Below are positions 17,948 to 26,998 of a stretch of 64,000 bases of DNA, piece by piece (within the stretch, counting starts at the first letter, position 1; each line of letters starts with the position of its first letter). A model generated the notes under the pieces. That model made no database searches. It worked only from the letters and a program-made list of their open reading frames with translations, and was not told the DNA's origin. The translations under genes and the position numbers were made by a program. This DNA is from CAZWKX01 sp964633975 (GTDB taxonomy: Bacteria; Actinomycetota; Acidimicrobiia; Spongiisociales; UBA11373), in assembly GCA_964633975.1 (NCBI GenBank), contig CAZWKX010000007.1, positions 1 to 64,000 of the forward strand, written 5' to 3'.

Positions 17948-18429
17948 GAGTGCGCCGGACCGCGCTCCTGGTCGCCGGAGCGGTGCTGCTCGTCGACCAG
18001 CTCCTGAAATGGTGGGTGGTGAGCACCCTCCCAGGGAAGCCGGTCGTGATCATCAAAGGCTTTCTTCAGCTCGCCTACATCACCAATTCTGGTGCCGCCT
18101 TTGGGCTCCTGCGCGGCGCCGGCTCCGTGATTGCCCTGGTGGCCATCGCCGCCGCGGTCGTCATCGTCATGGTCGTGGGGCGTCTCCCTGAGCGGTGGGA
18201 GACAATCGCCATGAGCCTGGTGCTGGGTGGGGCGTTGGGCAATCTGGCGGACCGCCTGTTTCGCGGGCCCGGATTCCTTGACGGACAAGTGGTCGACTTC
18301 ATCGACTTTCGCCACTTTCCCGCATTCAACGTTGCCGACAGCGCTATCACGGTGGGCGCTGCTCTCATAATCCTCCTCGCCCTGTCGGGGCGCCGTACTC
18401 TTGAGCCCGATGGAGCTGATACGGACTGA
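17944..18429 (+). CDS. lspA: Prolipoprotein signal peptidase LspA
   Basis: Membrane aspartyl protease that removes signal peptides from diacylated prolipoproteins. The 161-residue protein has four hydrophobic segments and both catalytic aspartates: GNLADR (Asp103) and FNVADS (Asp132). ITNSGAAFGLL is the conserved loop. GTG 17944 overlaps the preceding stop (GTGA); an ATG at 17926 would add six residues inside the upstream gene. A likely client, the lipoprotein at 61896, is encoded in this window. Confidence 0.95.
   Translation: MRVRRTALLVAGAVLLVDQLLKWWVVSTLPGKPVVIIKGFLQLAYITNSGAAFGLLRGAGSVIALVAIAAAVVIVMVVGRLPERWETIAMSLVLGGALGNLADRLFRGPGFLDGQVVDFIDFRHFPAFNVADSAITVGAALIILLALSGRRTLEPDGADTD
18396..18401 (+). 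promoter_or_regulatory. -10 box of a leaderless transcript (rluD-like), inside lspA
   Basis: TACTCT lies within the lspA 3' end, 8 nt before ATG 18410. It implies an internal promoter giving leaderless expression in addition to operon read-through. Confidence 0.5.
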
Positions 18430-19339
18430 GGTGCCCGATGAGCTGGGCGGTGACCGGGCAGATCGAATAACCGCCGTGGTCGCCGATATGGGCCGATCAC
18501 TGGCTCGGCGGCTGGTTGAGGAGGGCAAGGCCCTCTTCGACGGAGAGCGGGTCGCTCCACACCAGCGCATCGGAGCGGGCGTCGTCGTGGAAATCGAAGC
18601 CCCTGAGCAGACGCCGGTCCTGGAGCCGGAGCACGTGCCGTTTGCCGTCGCATATGAGGACGAGCACCTCGCGGTGGTCGACAAGCCTGCGGGAATCGTC
18701 GTGCACCCGGGCGCCGGAGCCAAGCGAGGGACACTGGCCGCCGGGATTCTGCTGCGGTGGCCTCAGGTGCGCGGGGTGGGCGACGAAGATCGCTGGGGCA
18801 TCGTCCATCGGCTCGATCGGGGCACTTCGGGGCTGCTCGTGGTTGCCCTCAGGATGCACGTGCTGGAAAAGCTGCGCGAGATGGTGGCTCGTCATGAGAT
18901 CGAACGTGGCTATCTGGCCCTGGTCCATGGGGCCTTCGAGGCGACAACCGGGAAGATCGATGCCCCTATCAGCCGGCATCCTCGGCGACGGGGGCGCATG
19001 CGTGTGGACGCGGCGGGACGCCCTGCCCGGACCCGCTATCGGGTGGCGGCCTCTTGGACGGGGCCGGAGCTCTCATTGATCGAAGTTCAGCTCGAGACAG
19101 GGCGCACCCACCAGATCCGGGTCCACTTGGCGTCGATCGGGCACCCGGTGGTCTCTGACCCGACCTACGGGCGCCGGGACGGGATCGCCGGACGGCAGTT
19201 CCTGCACGCGGCGAGCCTCGCTCTCCGGCATCCAGTGACGGGATCGCGAATCGAGGCAGAGTCGACGCTTCCCGACGATCTTCGATCCGTGCTGGACGCT
19301 CTAGGCGGCCCAGCGACGGGAAGAGTCGACGCGTTCTAG
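18410..19339 (+). CDS. RluA/RluD-family 23S rRNA pseudouridine synthase
   Basis: Isomerises uridines in RNA, most likely 23S rRNA. The 309-residue protein has an N-terminal S4 RNA-binding domain (about 12-65) and the RluA catalytic domain with HRLDRGTSG at 133-141 (nucleophile Asp136), plus ETGRTHQIRVHLASIGHPV. The lspA-rluD pairing is widespread. ATG 18410 is preferred to TTG 18401 because TACTCT lies eight bases before it. The gene overlaps lspA by 20 nt and its stop shares CTAG with the convergent phosphofructokinase gene. Which site it modifies (RluD or RluC type) cannot be settled here. Confidence 0.92.
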   Translation: MELIRTEVPDELGGDRADRITAVVADMGRSLARRLVEEGKALFDGERVAPHQRIGAGVVVEIEAPEQTPVLEPEHVPFAVAYEDEHLAVVDKPAGIVVHPGAGAKRGTLAAGILLRWPQVRGVGDEDRWGIVHRLDRGTSGLLVVALRMHVLEKLREMVARHEIERGYLALVHGAFEATTGKIDAPISRHPRRRGRMRVDAAGRPARTRYRVAASWTGPELSLIEVQLETGRTHQIRVHLASIGHPVVSDPTYGRRDGIAGRQFLHAASLALRHPVTGSRIEAESTLPDDLRSVLDALGGPATGRVDAF

Positions 19340-20352
19340 CCGAAGAACGTGCGCGCCACCTCGAACAGCTCGTCGTCGACGCCGCGTGTCTCGGCGCAGG
19401 CTTCGGCAAGGGGGATGGGGACGATCTTGGCGCCGCGCAGAGCCACCATCAGTCCCCCTTTTCCCACCACGGCGAGATCGGCCGCGGCGGCTCCCAGCCG
19501 GGTGGCGAGCACTCGATCGAAAGCCGTCGGGGTTCCTCCCCGCTGCAGGTGACCAAGCACGGTGACCCTGGTCTCGAAGCCGGTGAGATGTTCGAGCACA
19601 GGGGCAACCTGGTAGGCGACCCCGCCGAGGCGCTCGAACCCGAAGATGTCCTTCTGCACCTCGAGCTTCTGCGGCGGCTGGATGCCTTCGGCCACGACGA
19701 CGATCGAGTAGTGGCGGCCCCTGCGGTGGCGGCGGCGCACCACCTTGGCCACCTCTTCCAGGTCGAGCTGGATCTCGGGAATGAGGATGGCGTCGGCGCC
19801 TGCGGCCATGCCCGCATACGTGGCGATCCAGCCCTTGGTCCGGCCCATGACCTCCACGACGATGATGCGGTTGTGTGCCTCTGCCGTCGTGCTGAGCCGG
19901 TCGATGGCCTCAGTGGCGATCTGCACCGCGGTGTCGAAGCCAAAGGTGAAATCGGTTGCGGCGATATCGTTGTCGATGGTCTTGGGCACACCGACGACGG
20001 CGAGACCTTCTTTGGAGAGCTCCAGGGCCGTCTTCAATGTGCCGTCTCCGCCGACGACGACGAGTGCGTCCATGTCGAGCGACTCGATGGTCCGGCGGAC
20101 GCTCTCGTAGCCCTTGCCGTGCACGTAGGGGTCCTTGCGGGACGTGCCGAGGATGGTGCCCCCGCGAGCGAGGATGCCGCGGACCGCGTCGCGATCGAGC
20201 GGGATGGTGTCTCCGTCCATGAGGCCTTCCCACCCGTTGAGGATGCCGACGGCCTCGGAGTCCGCGGCTACGGCTCGTGCCACGACGGCGCGGATCACCG
20301 CGTTGAGGCCGGGACAGTCACCCCCCGCGGTGAGCACTCCTATGGCGGCCAT
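19336..20352 (-). CDS. pfkA: 6-phosphofructokinase (Gly104/Lys124 type)
   Basis: Phosphorylates fructose 6-phosphate at C1. The 338-residue protein has TAGGDCPGLNAVIR at the start, GGDG at 101-104, and VPKTIDND with Lys124. In the numbering of E. coli PfkA, residues 104 and 124 are Gly/Gly in classical ATP enzymes and Asp/Lys in PPi enzymes; this one is mixed, so phosphoryl donor is uncertain (ATP more likely). Start ATG 20352 has GAGGAGA upstream; longer readings lie in the preceding gene. It is the last gene of a three-gene - strand operon. Confidence 0.93.
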   Translation of the reverse strand: MAAIGVLTAGGDCPGLNAVIRAVVARAVAADSEAVGILNGWEGLMDGDTIPLDRDAVRGILARGGTILGTSRKDPYVHGKGYESVRRTIESLDMDALVVVGGDGTLKTALELSKEGLAVVGVPKTIDNDIAATDFTFGFDTAVQIATEAIDRLSTTAEAHNRIIVVEVMGRTKGWIATYAGMAAGADAILIPEIQLDLEEVAKVVRRRHRRGRHYSIVVVAEGIQPPQKLEVQKDIFGFERLGGVAYQVAPVLEHLTGFETRVTVLGHLQRGGTPTAFDRVLATRLGAAAADLAVVGKGGLMVALRGAKIVPIPLAEACAETRGVDDELFEVARTFFG

Positions 20353-20362
20353 TCGTCTCTCC

Positions 20363-21511
20363 TCAGTAGAGGAACATGGGCTTGCCGCCGACGTGGCGGA
20401 CCTTAGGACGGTACGACTCGACATCGTAGAGTTCATCCACGTCCACTCGTTTCACCCCTTCCCGGGTCACCGAGATGGGCACATTGGTGTACGTGCCGCC
20501 GCGCAGGGCCACCATACGCCCTGAGGCATGCTCGATGGCGAGGTCCGCAGCCATTACCGCATAGTTGGTGGCCACCATGAGGTCAAGCGAGTCGGGGCTT
20601 CCCGAGCGCATGAGATAGCCGACCTGCTGGTAGACGATGCCCTCGCCGGTGATCCGGCGGATCATCTCTCCGGCGAGCACACCGACGCCGCCGAGCTTGC
20701 GATGCCCATAGGCATCGGCTTCGCCGGTCAGCACCATCTCGCCGCCCTCGAGCACCGCTCCCTCCGAGATGGTGAGCATCGAGTAGTTGCTCGGGTTCGC
20801 CTTCTTGTCGGCAACCAGGAAGCGGGCCATTCTGTTGATGTCGATGGGGACCTCGGAGATGGCGGCTCGATCGACACCGGCCAGGTAGGCGGTGACCAGA
20901 GAGGTCTCGCCGCTGTAGCGCCCGAAGAGCTCGATGACGGCGATGCGCTCGTGGGAACCCGTGCTGGTTCGCAAGTTGTGGATGAACTGAACTCCGCGGG
21001 TCACCGCGGTGGAGAAACCGATGCAGTAGTCGGTCCCATGGACGTCGTTGTCCATCGTCTTCGGGATGGCGATCACCGGGACGCCCTCGTCGTGGAGCCG
21101 GAGCCCGTAGGAGAGGGTGTCGTCACCCCCTATGGGGATGAGCACATCGATCCCCAGCATCTCGATGACCTTCAGCACGTGCGGGGTGAAGTCGTGCGGG
21201 GGGTCTCCTTTGACGGTATCGGCCAAGAAGTCGGGGACGTCGGCCTCTTTGACCACACTCGGATTGGTGCGCGAGCTGTGCAGCATCGTGCCGCCGGTGC
21301 GGTCGATGGTGCGCACCGCCTTCTTGTCCAGCGGCATGTAGCACTTTTTCGAGGTCTTCTTGTCGTCGGGGTTGACGTACAACAGACCCGCCCAACCCCT
21401 GCGGATCCCGACGACCTCGTGGCCTTCGTCGGCAACGCGGTTCACCACTGCCTTGATGCATGCGTTGAGACCAGGGACGTCGCCGCCTCCGGTCAGGATT
21501 CCGATCTTCAC
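20363..21511 (-). CDS. Pyrophosphate-type phosphofructokinase
   Basis: 382-residue member of the phosphofructokinase family with the full PPi signature: GGDD at 128-131 and PKTMDND at 150-156, where Asp and Lys block ATP and favour pyrophosphate. PPi-PFK works reversibly in glycolysis and gluconeogenesis. The substrate segment FGRYSGET (MGR equivalent) and YLMRSGSPDSLD are present. GTG start follows AGGAGG by eight bases. It is 10 bp upstream of the second phosphofructokinase gene and 30 bp downstream of the aldolase-like gene. Donor use is inferred from motif only. Confidence 0.92.
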   Translation of the reverse strand: MKIGILTGGGDVPGLNACIKAVVNRVADEGHEVVGIRRGWAGLLYVNPDDKKTSKKCYMPLDKKAVRTIDRTGGTMLHSSRTNPSVVKEADVPDFLADTVKGDPPHDFTPHVLKVIEMLGIDVLIPIGGDDTLSYGLRLHDEGVPVIAIPKTMDNDVHGTDYCIGFSTAVTRGVQFIHNLRTSTGSHERIAVIELFGRYSGETSLVTAYLAGVDRAAISEVPIDINRMARFLVADKKANPSNYSMLTISEGAVLEGGEMVLTGEADAYGHRKLGGVGVLAGEMIRRITGEGIVYQQVGYLMRSGSPDSLDLMVATNYAVMAADLAIEHASGRMVALRGGTYTNVPISVTREGVKRVDVDELYDVESYRPKVRHVGGKPMFLY

Positions 21512-21541
21512 GGTCAGCCTCCTGTGCTGGACGGCGCGCCG

Positions 21542-22456
21542 CTAGCCGGCGGCTTGCTCGTAGACATCGATGAATCTGCGGTATGTGTCGGCGATGAGGG
21601 CGATGGCTTGATCGCGATCCATGGCGCCGTCCTTCCAGCCCTCGACACCGGCCCACCAGATCGTGCGCCCGATGGCGAACCCAATGTAGCCGTCCACCGG
21701 AGCTCCCATCTGGAGCCAATGCGCAACCTTGGCATCGTCGGCGCCACGTCCGAGCACGACGGCTTTCACTCCGTCGCGGCCGTCGCTGCGTACCAGACGC
21801 GACACCAGCTCGCAGTCTTGCCGGGTGTCGATGCCCTCGATCTTCCATACGTCGGGCTCGACCCCGGCCTCGTGAATCTGCTGGATGACCTCGAGCATGA
21901 GGTAGGGCCGCACGTGTGAGTCGTAGTCGGCACTACTGCCGCCGACCAGGGCCAGCTGGCGCTTGGTCGCCGGCACCAGCAACTCGAACAGGTACTTGCG
22001 GTCATGTTCATGGAGCCAGTCACCCAGGCGCTTGAGGCGCTCACCCTGGATCTGGCGTGTGTCGGCATCGTCGTCCGGATTCCAGCGCACCAGGACCTTG
22101 GCGAACGTGGGGTCAAAGTCCTCGATATGGTCGCCGAACCGGTCTCCGTATTCGAAGTCGAAGACCGGCTGGCCCGATGCCTCCACCGGCATAGCCAAGG
22201 TAAAGCCATGCTCCTTGGCTTCCCGGGCGATGTCGGCGCCCATCTCCTCGTCGACGAGCACGCCGGCGGATTCGGGGGAGGCGCCGGCGTCCACGGCCGC
22301 CTTGAGACCTTCCCAGACGAGCCGCTTGGCCTCGCTGAGGCGAGCCTGTTCGTCGGTAGTGGGCTCGCGCCCGTCGATGCCGAACATCTTCTTCTTGAAG
22401 CTGCCGCGATGATCGAAGGCAAGAATGAAGAGCTTGCCGTCGTAGCCGAGTTTCAT
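21542..22456 (-). CDS. DUF2090-family aldolase-like protein
   Basis: 304-residue protein resembling DUF2090, the domain of 5-dehydro-2-deoxyphosphogluconate aldolase (IolJ type, also fused to IolC kinases). The N-terminal LFILAFDHRGSFKKKMFG segment is characteristic, and VWKIEG supplies a candidate Schiff-base lysine. No inositol genes are nearby; instead it leads an operon with two phosphofructokinases. That context suggests action on a sugar phosphate of the glycolytic pathway, possibly fructose 1,6-bisphosphate, but this is inference. The start ATG has GGGAG upstream and a TACAAT -10 box. Confidence 0.75.
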   Translation of the reverse strand: MKLGYDGKLFILAFDHRGSFKKKMFGIDGREPTTDEQARLSEAKRLVWEGLKAAVDAGASPESAGVLVDEEMGADIAREAKEHGFTLAMPVEASGQPVFDFEYGDRFGDHIEDFDPTFAKVLVRWNPDDDADTRQIQGERLKRLGDWLHEHDRKYLFELLVPATKRQLALVGGSSADYDSHVRPYLMLEVIQQIHEAGVEPDVWKIEGIDTRQDCELVSRLVRSDGRDGVKAVVLGRGADDAKVAHWLQMGAPVDGYIGFAIGRTIWWAGVEGWKDGAMDRDQAIALIADTYRRFIDVYEQAAG

Positions 22457-22494
22457 GGGTTCTCCCAGACGAGTAGACGTGTTGTCGCAGCGGG

Positions 22495-22500
22495 ATTGTA
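22495..22500 (-). promoter_or_regulatory. Candidate -10 box of the aldolase-phosphofructokinase operon
   Basis: TACAAT on the - strand, 38 nt before the ATG at 22456; the best match to TATAAT in the intergenic region. The leader would be about 30 nt and hold GGGAG. No clear -35. Confidence 0.5.
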
Positions 22501-22550
22501 GGTGCCTGTGTGCGCTCGCCCCGCACGGAGCGTCGGCCTAGCGTGGCTGG

Positions 22551-22556
22551 TAAGGT
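22551..22556 (+). promoter_or_regulatory. Candidate -10 box for dnaE
   Basis: TAAGGT, 42 nt before GTG 22599, in the region shared with the divergent aldolase operon. The match is only to the TANNNT core. Confidence 0.3.
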
Positions 22557-22598
22557 GCGCGGGTCTTACAGGTCTGTAGTTCGGGAGCGGTCCGCCGG

Positions 22599-25500
22599 GT
22601 GAAGAAGTCGTTCGTCCATCTGCATCTCCATACCGAGTACTCGATGCTGGATGGAGCCGCCCGAGTGGCCGACGTGATCGATGCGGTGGCCGCCGACGGC
22701 CAGCCGGCGGCGGCGATCACCGACCACGGAGTGCTCTACGGAGCCGTCGATTTCTACAAGGCGGCCACCGCCGCCGGCGTCAAGCCCATCATCGGCATCG
22801 AGGCGTACCTGACTCCGGGGTCGCGCTTCGACCGTCCGCCCCGGCGCGACGACATCCGCTACCACATCACCCTGCTCGCCCTCGATAAGACCGGGTACCG
22901 GAATCTGGTCAAGCTGGCGAGTCGTGCCTTCCTTGAGGGCTTCTACTACAAGCCGCGCATGGACGTGGAGCTGCTCGCCGAGCACTCGGCCGGCCTGCTG
23001 GGGACGACCGGGTGCCTGGGCGGCCACGTGCCTCAGCTGCTGGCACCCGATGCCTACGACGAGGAAGGCAACGTCGGGGTGGAGCGCGATTACGAGGCTG
23101 CTCTCGAGGCGGCGGCCATGTACCAGGATATCTTCGGCAAGGAGAACTTCTACTTCGAGATCATGGATCACGGCGTGCCGGCCCAACAGCGGGTGCTGCC
23201 CGACCTGATGAGCATTGCCCAGAGGATCGGCGCGCCCCTCATCGCCACCAACGACTGCCACTACACGCGTGCCGACGAGGCGGAGACCCATGACGCCCTG
23301 CTCTGCATCCAGACGGGAGCCGAGATGGCCGACGAAGACCGGTTCCGTTTCGGCGGTTCGGGCTACTACGTGCGCACGGCCCGGGAGATGCGAGACCTGT
23401 TCCCGGATGATCGGTATCCCGGCGCGTGCGACAACACACTGCTGATCGCCGAGCGCGCCAGCATGAAGATGGAGTTCGGCCAGATCTTCCTGCCCCAGTT
23501 CCCGGTGCCTGCACCCCACACCGAGGCGTCCTATCTGCGGGAGCTGGCCGTCGAAGGGGCGCGTGAGCGTTACGGCGATCCAATCCCCCCTGAAGTCACC
23601 GAGCGTCTCCGCCACGAGCTCAGTGTCATCGAGGACATGGGTTTCCCCTCGTACTTTCTGATCGTCTGGGACCTGATGCGCCATGCCCGGGAGCAGGGCA
23701 TACGTACCGGCCCGGGTCGGGGGAGCGCCGCCGGCTCGATCGTGTCGTACTGCCTGCGGATCACCGACCTCGACCCACTTGAGTTCGGGCTCATCTTCGA
23801 GCGTTTCCTCAATCCGGGGCGTCGTCAGATGCCCGACATCGACATGGACTTCGACGAGCGCTACCGGGGAGAGATGATTCGCTACGTTGCCGAGCGGTAC
23901 GGCTCCGACCACGTGGCCCAGATCGTCACCTTCTCCACGATCAAGGGCAGGCAGGCCGTGCGCGACTCGGCTCGTGTTCTCGGATACCCCTATTCGGTGG
24001 GTGACCGCATCGCCAAGGCAATGCCGCCGGCCATACTCGGTCGTGAGGCCACGCTGGGTCAATGCCTCGACCCGCCGCCCGAGGACGCCGAGTCGATGAT
24101 TCGGGACTACTTCGTCAACGCCGCCGGGCTCCGCGAGATGTACGACGCCGACCCCGACGCTCGCCGCATCATCGACACCGCACGAGGGCTGGAAGGGCTA
24201 CGGCGGCAGGACTCGATCCACGCAGCCGCCGTCGTGATCACGCCGGACCCGATCACGGACACCGTGCCGGTGCAGCAGAAGGGGGAGGACGCCGAGGTCG
24301 TCACTCAGTTCGAGATGCACGCCATCGAGGAGTTGGGGCTCCTCAAGATGGATTTCCTCGGCCTACGCAACCTGTCCACCATCGAGAGGGCGCTGGAGCT
24401 GATCGAGGATGCCACGGGCAGCCGACCCGACGTCGACTCGCTGCCGCTTGACGATCCCTCGGTGTACGAGATGCTGTCCCGGGGGGACTCGATGGGGATC
24501 TTCCAGCTTGAGGGAACCGGGATGCGGGCCCTGATGAGGAGCCTGCGGCCCGACCGATTCGAGGACCTGATCGCTTTGGTTTCGCTCTACCGCCCCGGTC
24601 CTCTGGGCGCCGGCACCCACAATCTCTACGCCGACCGCAAGAACGGCCGGGTCGCCGTGGAGTATCCCCATCCCGATCTACGCGAAGTGCTCGAGGCCAC
24701 CTACGGGATCATGGTGTACCAAGAGCAGGTCATGGAGGCGGCCCGGATCATGGCCGGCTTCACCATGGTGGAGGCGGACACATTGCGCAAGGCCATGGGC
24801 AAGAAGATCCCGGCCGTGATGGCACAACAGGAGGAGCAGTTCGTTCACGGCTGCATGGAACAGGGGCACCCGGAGGGCCTGGCCCGGAGCCTCTTCGAGG
24901 CAATCTCGCATTTTGCCGGATACGGCTTCAACCGGTCACATGCCGCCGGCTACGCCATCGTCGCCTACCAGACGGCATGGCTGAAGGCGCATCACCCGGC
25001 GGAGTACATGGCGGCGTTGCTCACTTCAGTGAAGCGGGACAAGGAGCGCACCGCCGTCTACTTGAACGAGTGCCGGGCCATGGACCTGCGGGTGCTGGTT
25101 CCTGACGTCAACAAGTCGGAGTCGGACTTCGTCGCCAGGGACAGGACCGTGCTGTTCGGGTTGTCGGCGGTGCGCAACGTCGGTGAGGGTGTGGTGGATC
25201 TCATCACGGCGGAACGGGGCAAGAACGGGGAATACGCAAGCTTTCGGGACTTCGCCGAACGGGTCGACCTGAGCGCACTCAATAAACGGACCGTGGAGTC
25301 CCTCATCAAAGCGGGGGCCTTCGACGGCACCGGAGCGCCTCGCAAGGGCCTGCTCGCGGTGTGTGAGCAGGTGATCGACGCCGTGGTGGCGCGGCGGCGA
25401 GCCGAGGACATGGGCCAATTCAGCCTCTTCGGGTCCGAGGAGCCTTCACTCCAGTCCGCCGCGGTGGACGTACCGGACATGGAGTGGGAAAAACAGACGC

Positions 25501-26108
25501 GGCTCGCATTCGAGAAGGAGATGCTGGGCCTCTATGTGTCCGATCACCCGCTCTTTGGCGTCGAGGGTGCGCTTCGGGCAGTGGCCACCTCCACCGTCGC
25601 CGGGCTGGCCGACGCCAAGGACGGGGAGGCGGCCACGGTGGGGGGCATCGTGGGTGGGATCACCCGGCGCTACACCAGGAACGGTGAGCCGATGATCTTT
25701 TTCCAGCTCGAGGATCTGGAAGGGAACGTCGAGGTGGTCTGTTTCCCGCGGACCACCTCGACGTATGGCGCCCTGGTTCGCCCCGACACCATCCTCGTCG
25801 TGTCCGGGCGGGTGGACCAACGCGGCGACTCGGTGAAGCTGATCGCCCAAGGCATCTCCGAGCCGGATCTCAGTGTGGATCGGTCGGTGCGGCTTCGCCT
25901 TCCGGCGGCTCGGATGTCGCGCGATCTTGTGGCCCGCCTTCGCGCCGTCTTGGAGAACCATCCGGGCGACACCTACGTGTTCGTGCACATGATTGGTGAC
26001 GGCGGGGACACGGTTGTGCGGCTCGGAGAGGAGCACTGCGTCGAGCCTCGCACCGCGCTCTACGCCGAGCTGCGGGAGCTTCTGGGCCCCGAGGCGATTC
26101 TCCGCTGA
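22599..26108 (+). CDS. dnaE: DNA polymerase III alpha subunit DnaE
   Basis: Replicative polymerase (1169 residues). An N-terminal PHP domain begins with HLHLHTEYSMLDG and has AITDHG; it may retain metal-dependent proofreading, as in mycobacterial DnaE1. The polymerase core has the catalytic PDIDMDF motif at 412-418 and GPGRGSAAGSIVSYCL. A helix-hairpin-helix region is followed by a C-terminal OB fold (VGGIVGGITRRYTRNGEPM). Size and PHP integrity fit DnaE1 rather than the mutagenic ImuC/DnaE2. GTG start is supported by protein homology; the ribosome site GGGAG is weakly placed. Confidence 0.97.
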   Translation: MKKSFVHLHLHTEYSMLDGAARVADVIDAVAADGQPAAAITDHGVLYGAVDFYKAATAAGVKPIIGIEAYLTPGSRFDRPPRRDDIRYHITLLALDKTGYRNLVKLASRAFLEGFYYKPRMDVELLAEHSAGLLGTTGCLGGHVPQLLAPDAYDEEGNVGVERDYEAALEAAAMYQDIFGKENFYFEIMDHGVPAQQRVLPDLMSIAQRIGAPLIATNDCHYTRADEAETHDALLCIQTGAEMADEDRFRFGGSGYYVRTAREMRDLFPDDRYPGACDNTLLIAERASMKMEFGQIFLPQFPVPAPHTEASYLRELAVEGARERYGDPIPPEVTERLRHELSVIEDMGFPSYFLIVWDLMRHAREQGIRTGPGRGSAAGSIVSYCLRITDLDPLEFGLIFERFLNPGRRQMPDIDMDFDERYRGEMIRYVAERYGSDHVAQIVTFSTIKGRQAVRDSARVLGYPYSVGDRIAKAMPPAILGREATLGQCLDPPPEDAESMIRDYFVNAAGLREMYDADPDARRIIDTARGLEGLRRQDSIHAAAVVITPDPITDTVPVQQKGEDAEVVTQFEMHAIEELGLLKMDFLGLRNLSTIERALELIEDATGSRPDVDSLPLDDPSVYEMLSRGDSMGIFQLEGTGMRALMRSLRPDRFEDLIALVSLYRPGPLGAGTHNLYADRKNGRVAVEYPHPDLREVLEATYGIMVYQEQVMEAARIMAGFTMVEADTLRKAMGKKIPAVMAQQEEQFVHGCMEQGHPEGLARSLFEAISHFAGYGFNRSHAAGYAIVAYQTAWLKAHHPAEYMAALLTSVKRDKERTAVYLNECRAMDLRVLVPDVNKSESDFVARDRTVLFGLSAVRNVGEGVVDLITAERGKNGEYASFRDFAERVDLSALNKRTVESLIKAGAFDGTGAPRKGLLAVCEQVIDAVVARRRAEDMGQFSLFGSEEPSLQSAAVDVPDMEWEKQTRLAFEKEMLGLYVSDHPLFGVEGALRAVATSTVAGLADAKDGEAATVGGIVGGITRRYTRNGEPMIFFQLEDLEGNVEVVCFPRTTSTYGALVRPDTILVVSGRVDQRGDSVKLIAQGISEPDLSVDRSVRLRLPAARMSRDLVARLRAVLENHPGDTYVFVHMIGDGGDTVVRLGEEHCVEPRTALYAELRELLGPEAILR

Positions 26109-26155
26109 CGACGGCCGGCGTTGCGCGGGGCTCGTGCGCCGGGCATGCTCTTCGC

Positions 26156-26644
26156 ATGTCAGGCGGATTCCGGCTCCGGGGCGCTTTTCCGGTGGATGTC
26201 CCGTTCTTGATTCGCATGCTCGTCGAGGCGGTGAACTGGGGAGACCGTCCACGGGTCCCCCCATGCCCGTGTGGTCGCAGACCCCGCCCTGGAGCGCTAT
26301 GTGCACGATTGGCCTCGCTCCGGGGAGATCGGCGTTGTGGCCGAGACCGAGGCCGGTTCCATCGGTGCGGCTTGGCTGCGGTTCTTCGGCTCGGAGGATC
26401 CCGGCTACAGGTACGTCGCAGACGAGGTGCCGGGGCTGTCGATCGGTCTAGCTCCCGAGTGGAGAGCACGGGGCGTGGGGGGGCCCTGCTACGGGAGACC
26501 GCCCGACGGGCCCGGGCCTGCGGGATCGGGCGAATCGGGCTCAGCGTCGAACGTGCCAACTTCGCCTGTTCTCTGTACGCAAGTGAGGGCTACGAGGTGG
26601 TGTCGAGTCACGTCGACGCCGACACGATGGTTCTCGGCCTCTGA
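26156..26644 (+). pseudogene. GNAT N-acetyltransferase with two compensating frameshifts
   Basis: The first 35 codons (MSGGFRLRGAFPVDVPFLI...) and the last 50 (GGALLRETARRARACG... to VLGL) read in one frame, while the middle of the acetyltransferase, including SIGLAPEWRARGVGG, reads in another. The switch sites are homopolymers: a C6 run at 26257-26262 (one C too many) and a G7 run at 26477-26483 (one G too few). With both repaired the product is a full GNAT domain of about 160 residues with the acetyl-CoA loop R-x-x-G-V-G-G-A. Either sequencing error or real decay would explain it; the substrate is unknown. Confidence 0.75.
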
Positions 26645-26746
26645 GCCGACACATCCCGTGGGTGGAGCGGGACCGGGCTGAGCAGCCTGTTGGTCTCTGA
26701 GTTCCGCCGGCCGCCTGATAAGCCGCGGCGGGCGCGGTGTGACTTC

Positions 26747-26752
26747 TAGCCT
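26747..26752 (+). promoter_or_regulatory. Candidate -10 box for the 70-residue gene
   Basis: TAGCCT, 27 nt before ATG 26780, with GGAGGGAGG in the predicted leader. Confidence 0.45.
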
Positions 26753-26779
26753 GGTGAGGGCCCCGCAGACGGAGGGAGG

Positions 26780-26992
26780 ATGGCCAGCTTCGACGTGGAC
26801 GCCTTTATCGAGCGGTTCCGCCAACGGGCCAGCGCGGTCAAGGAGCGCGGAGTACCGCCGATCGAAGGTGAGGCAAGGCGCATGTACATCGAGTCGGCCG
26901 AGCAGGATCACCTGGATTACCAGCTCGTGGCCTCGGCGTCCTGGGCGGTGGAGGGCGCGGAGCTCGTTCTTCGTATCCCGCTGGGTGGCTAG
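26780..26992 (+). CDS. Hypothetical 70-residue protein
   Basis: Not recognised. The small acidic protein begins MASFDVDAFIERFRQRA and ends in a hydrophobic beta-like stretch (GAELVLRIPLGG). It has no membrane segment or cysteine motif. A good ribosome site (GGAGGGAGG) and a TAGCCT -10 box support expression. It ends 6 bp from the convergent thymidylate synthase-like gene. Confidence 0.6.
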   Translation: MASFDVDAFIERFRQRASAVKERGVPPIEGEARRMYIESAEQDHLDYQLVASASWAVEGAELVLRIPLGG

Positions 26993-26998
26993 CCGCGC

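Noticed and set aside
22566..24062. A 498-codon open frame antisense to dnaE.
   Set aside because: It mirrors the codon structure of dnaE, shows no family motif and is a typical high-GC shadow frame.
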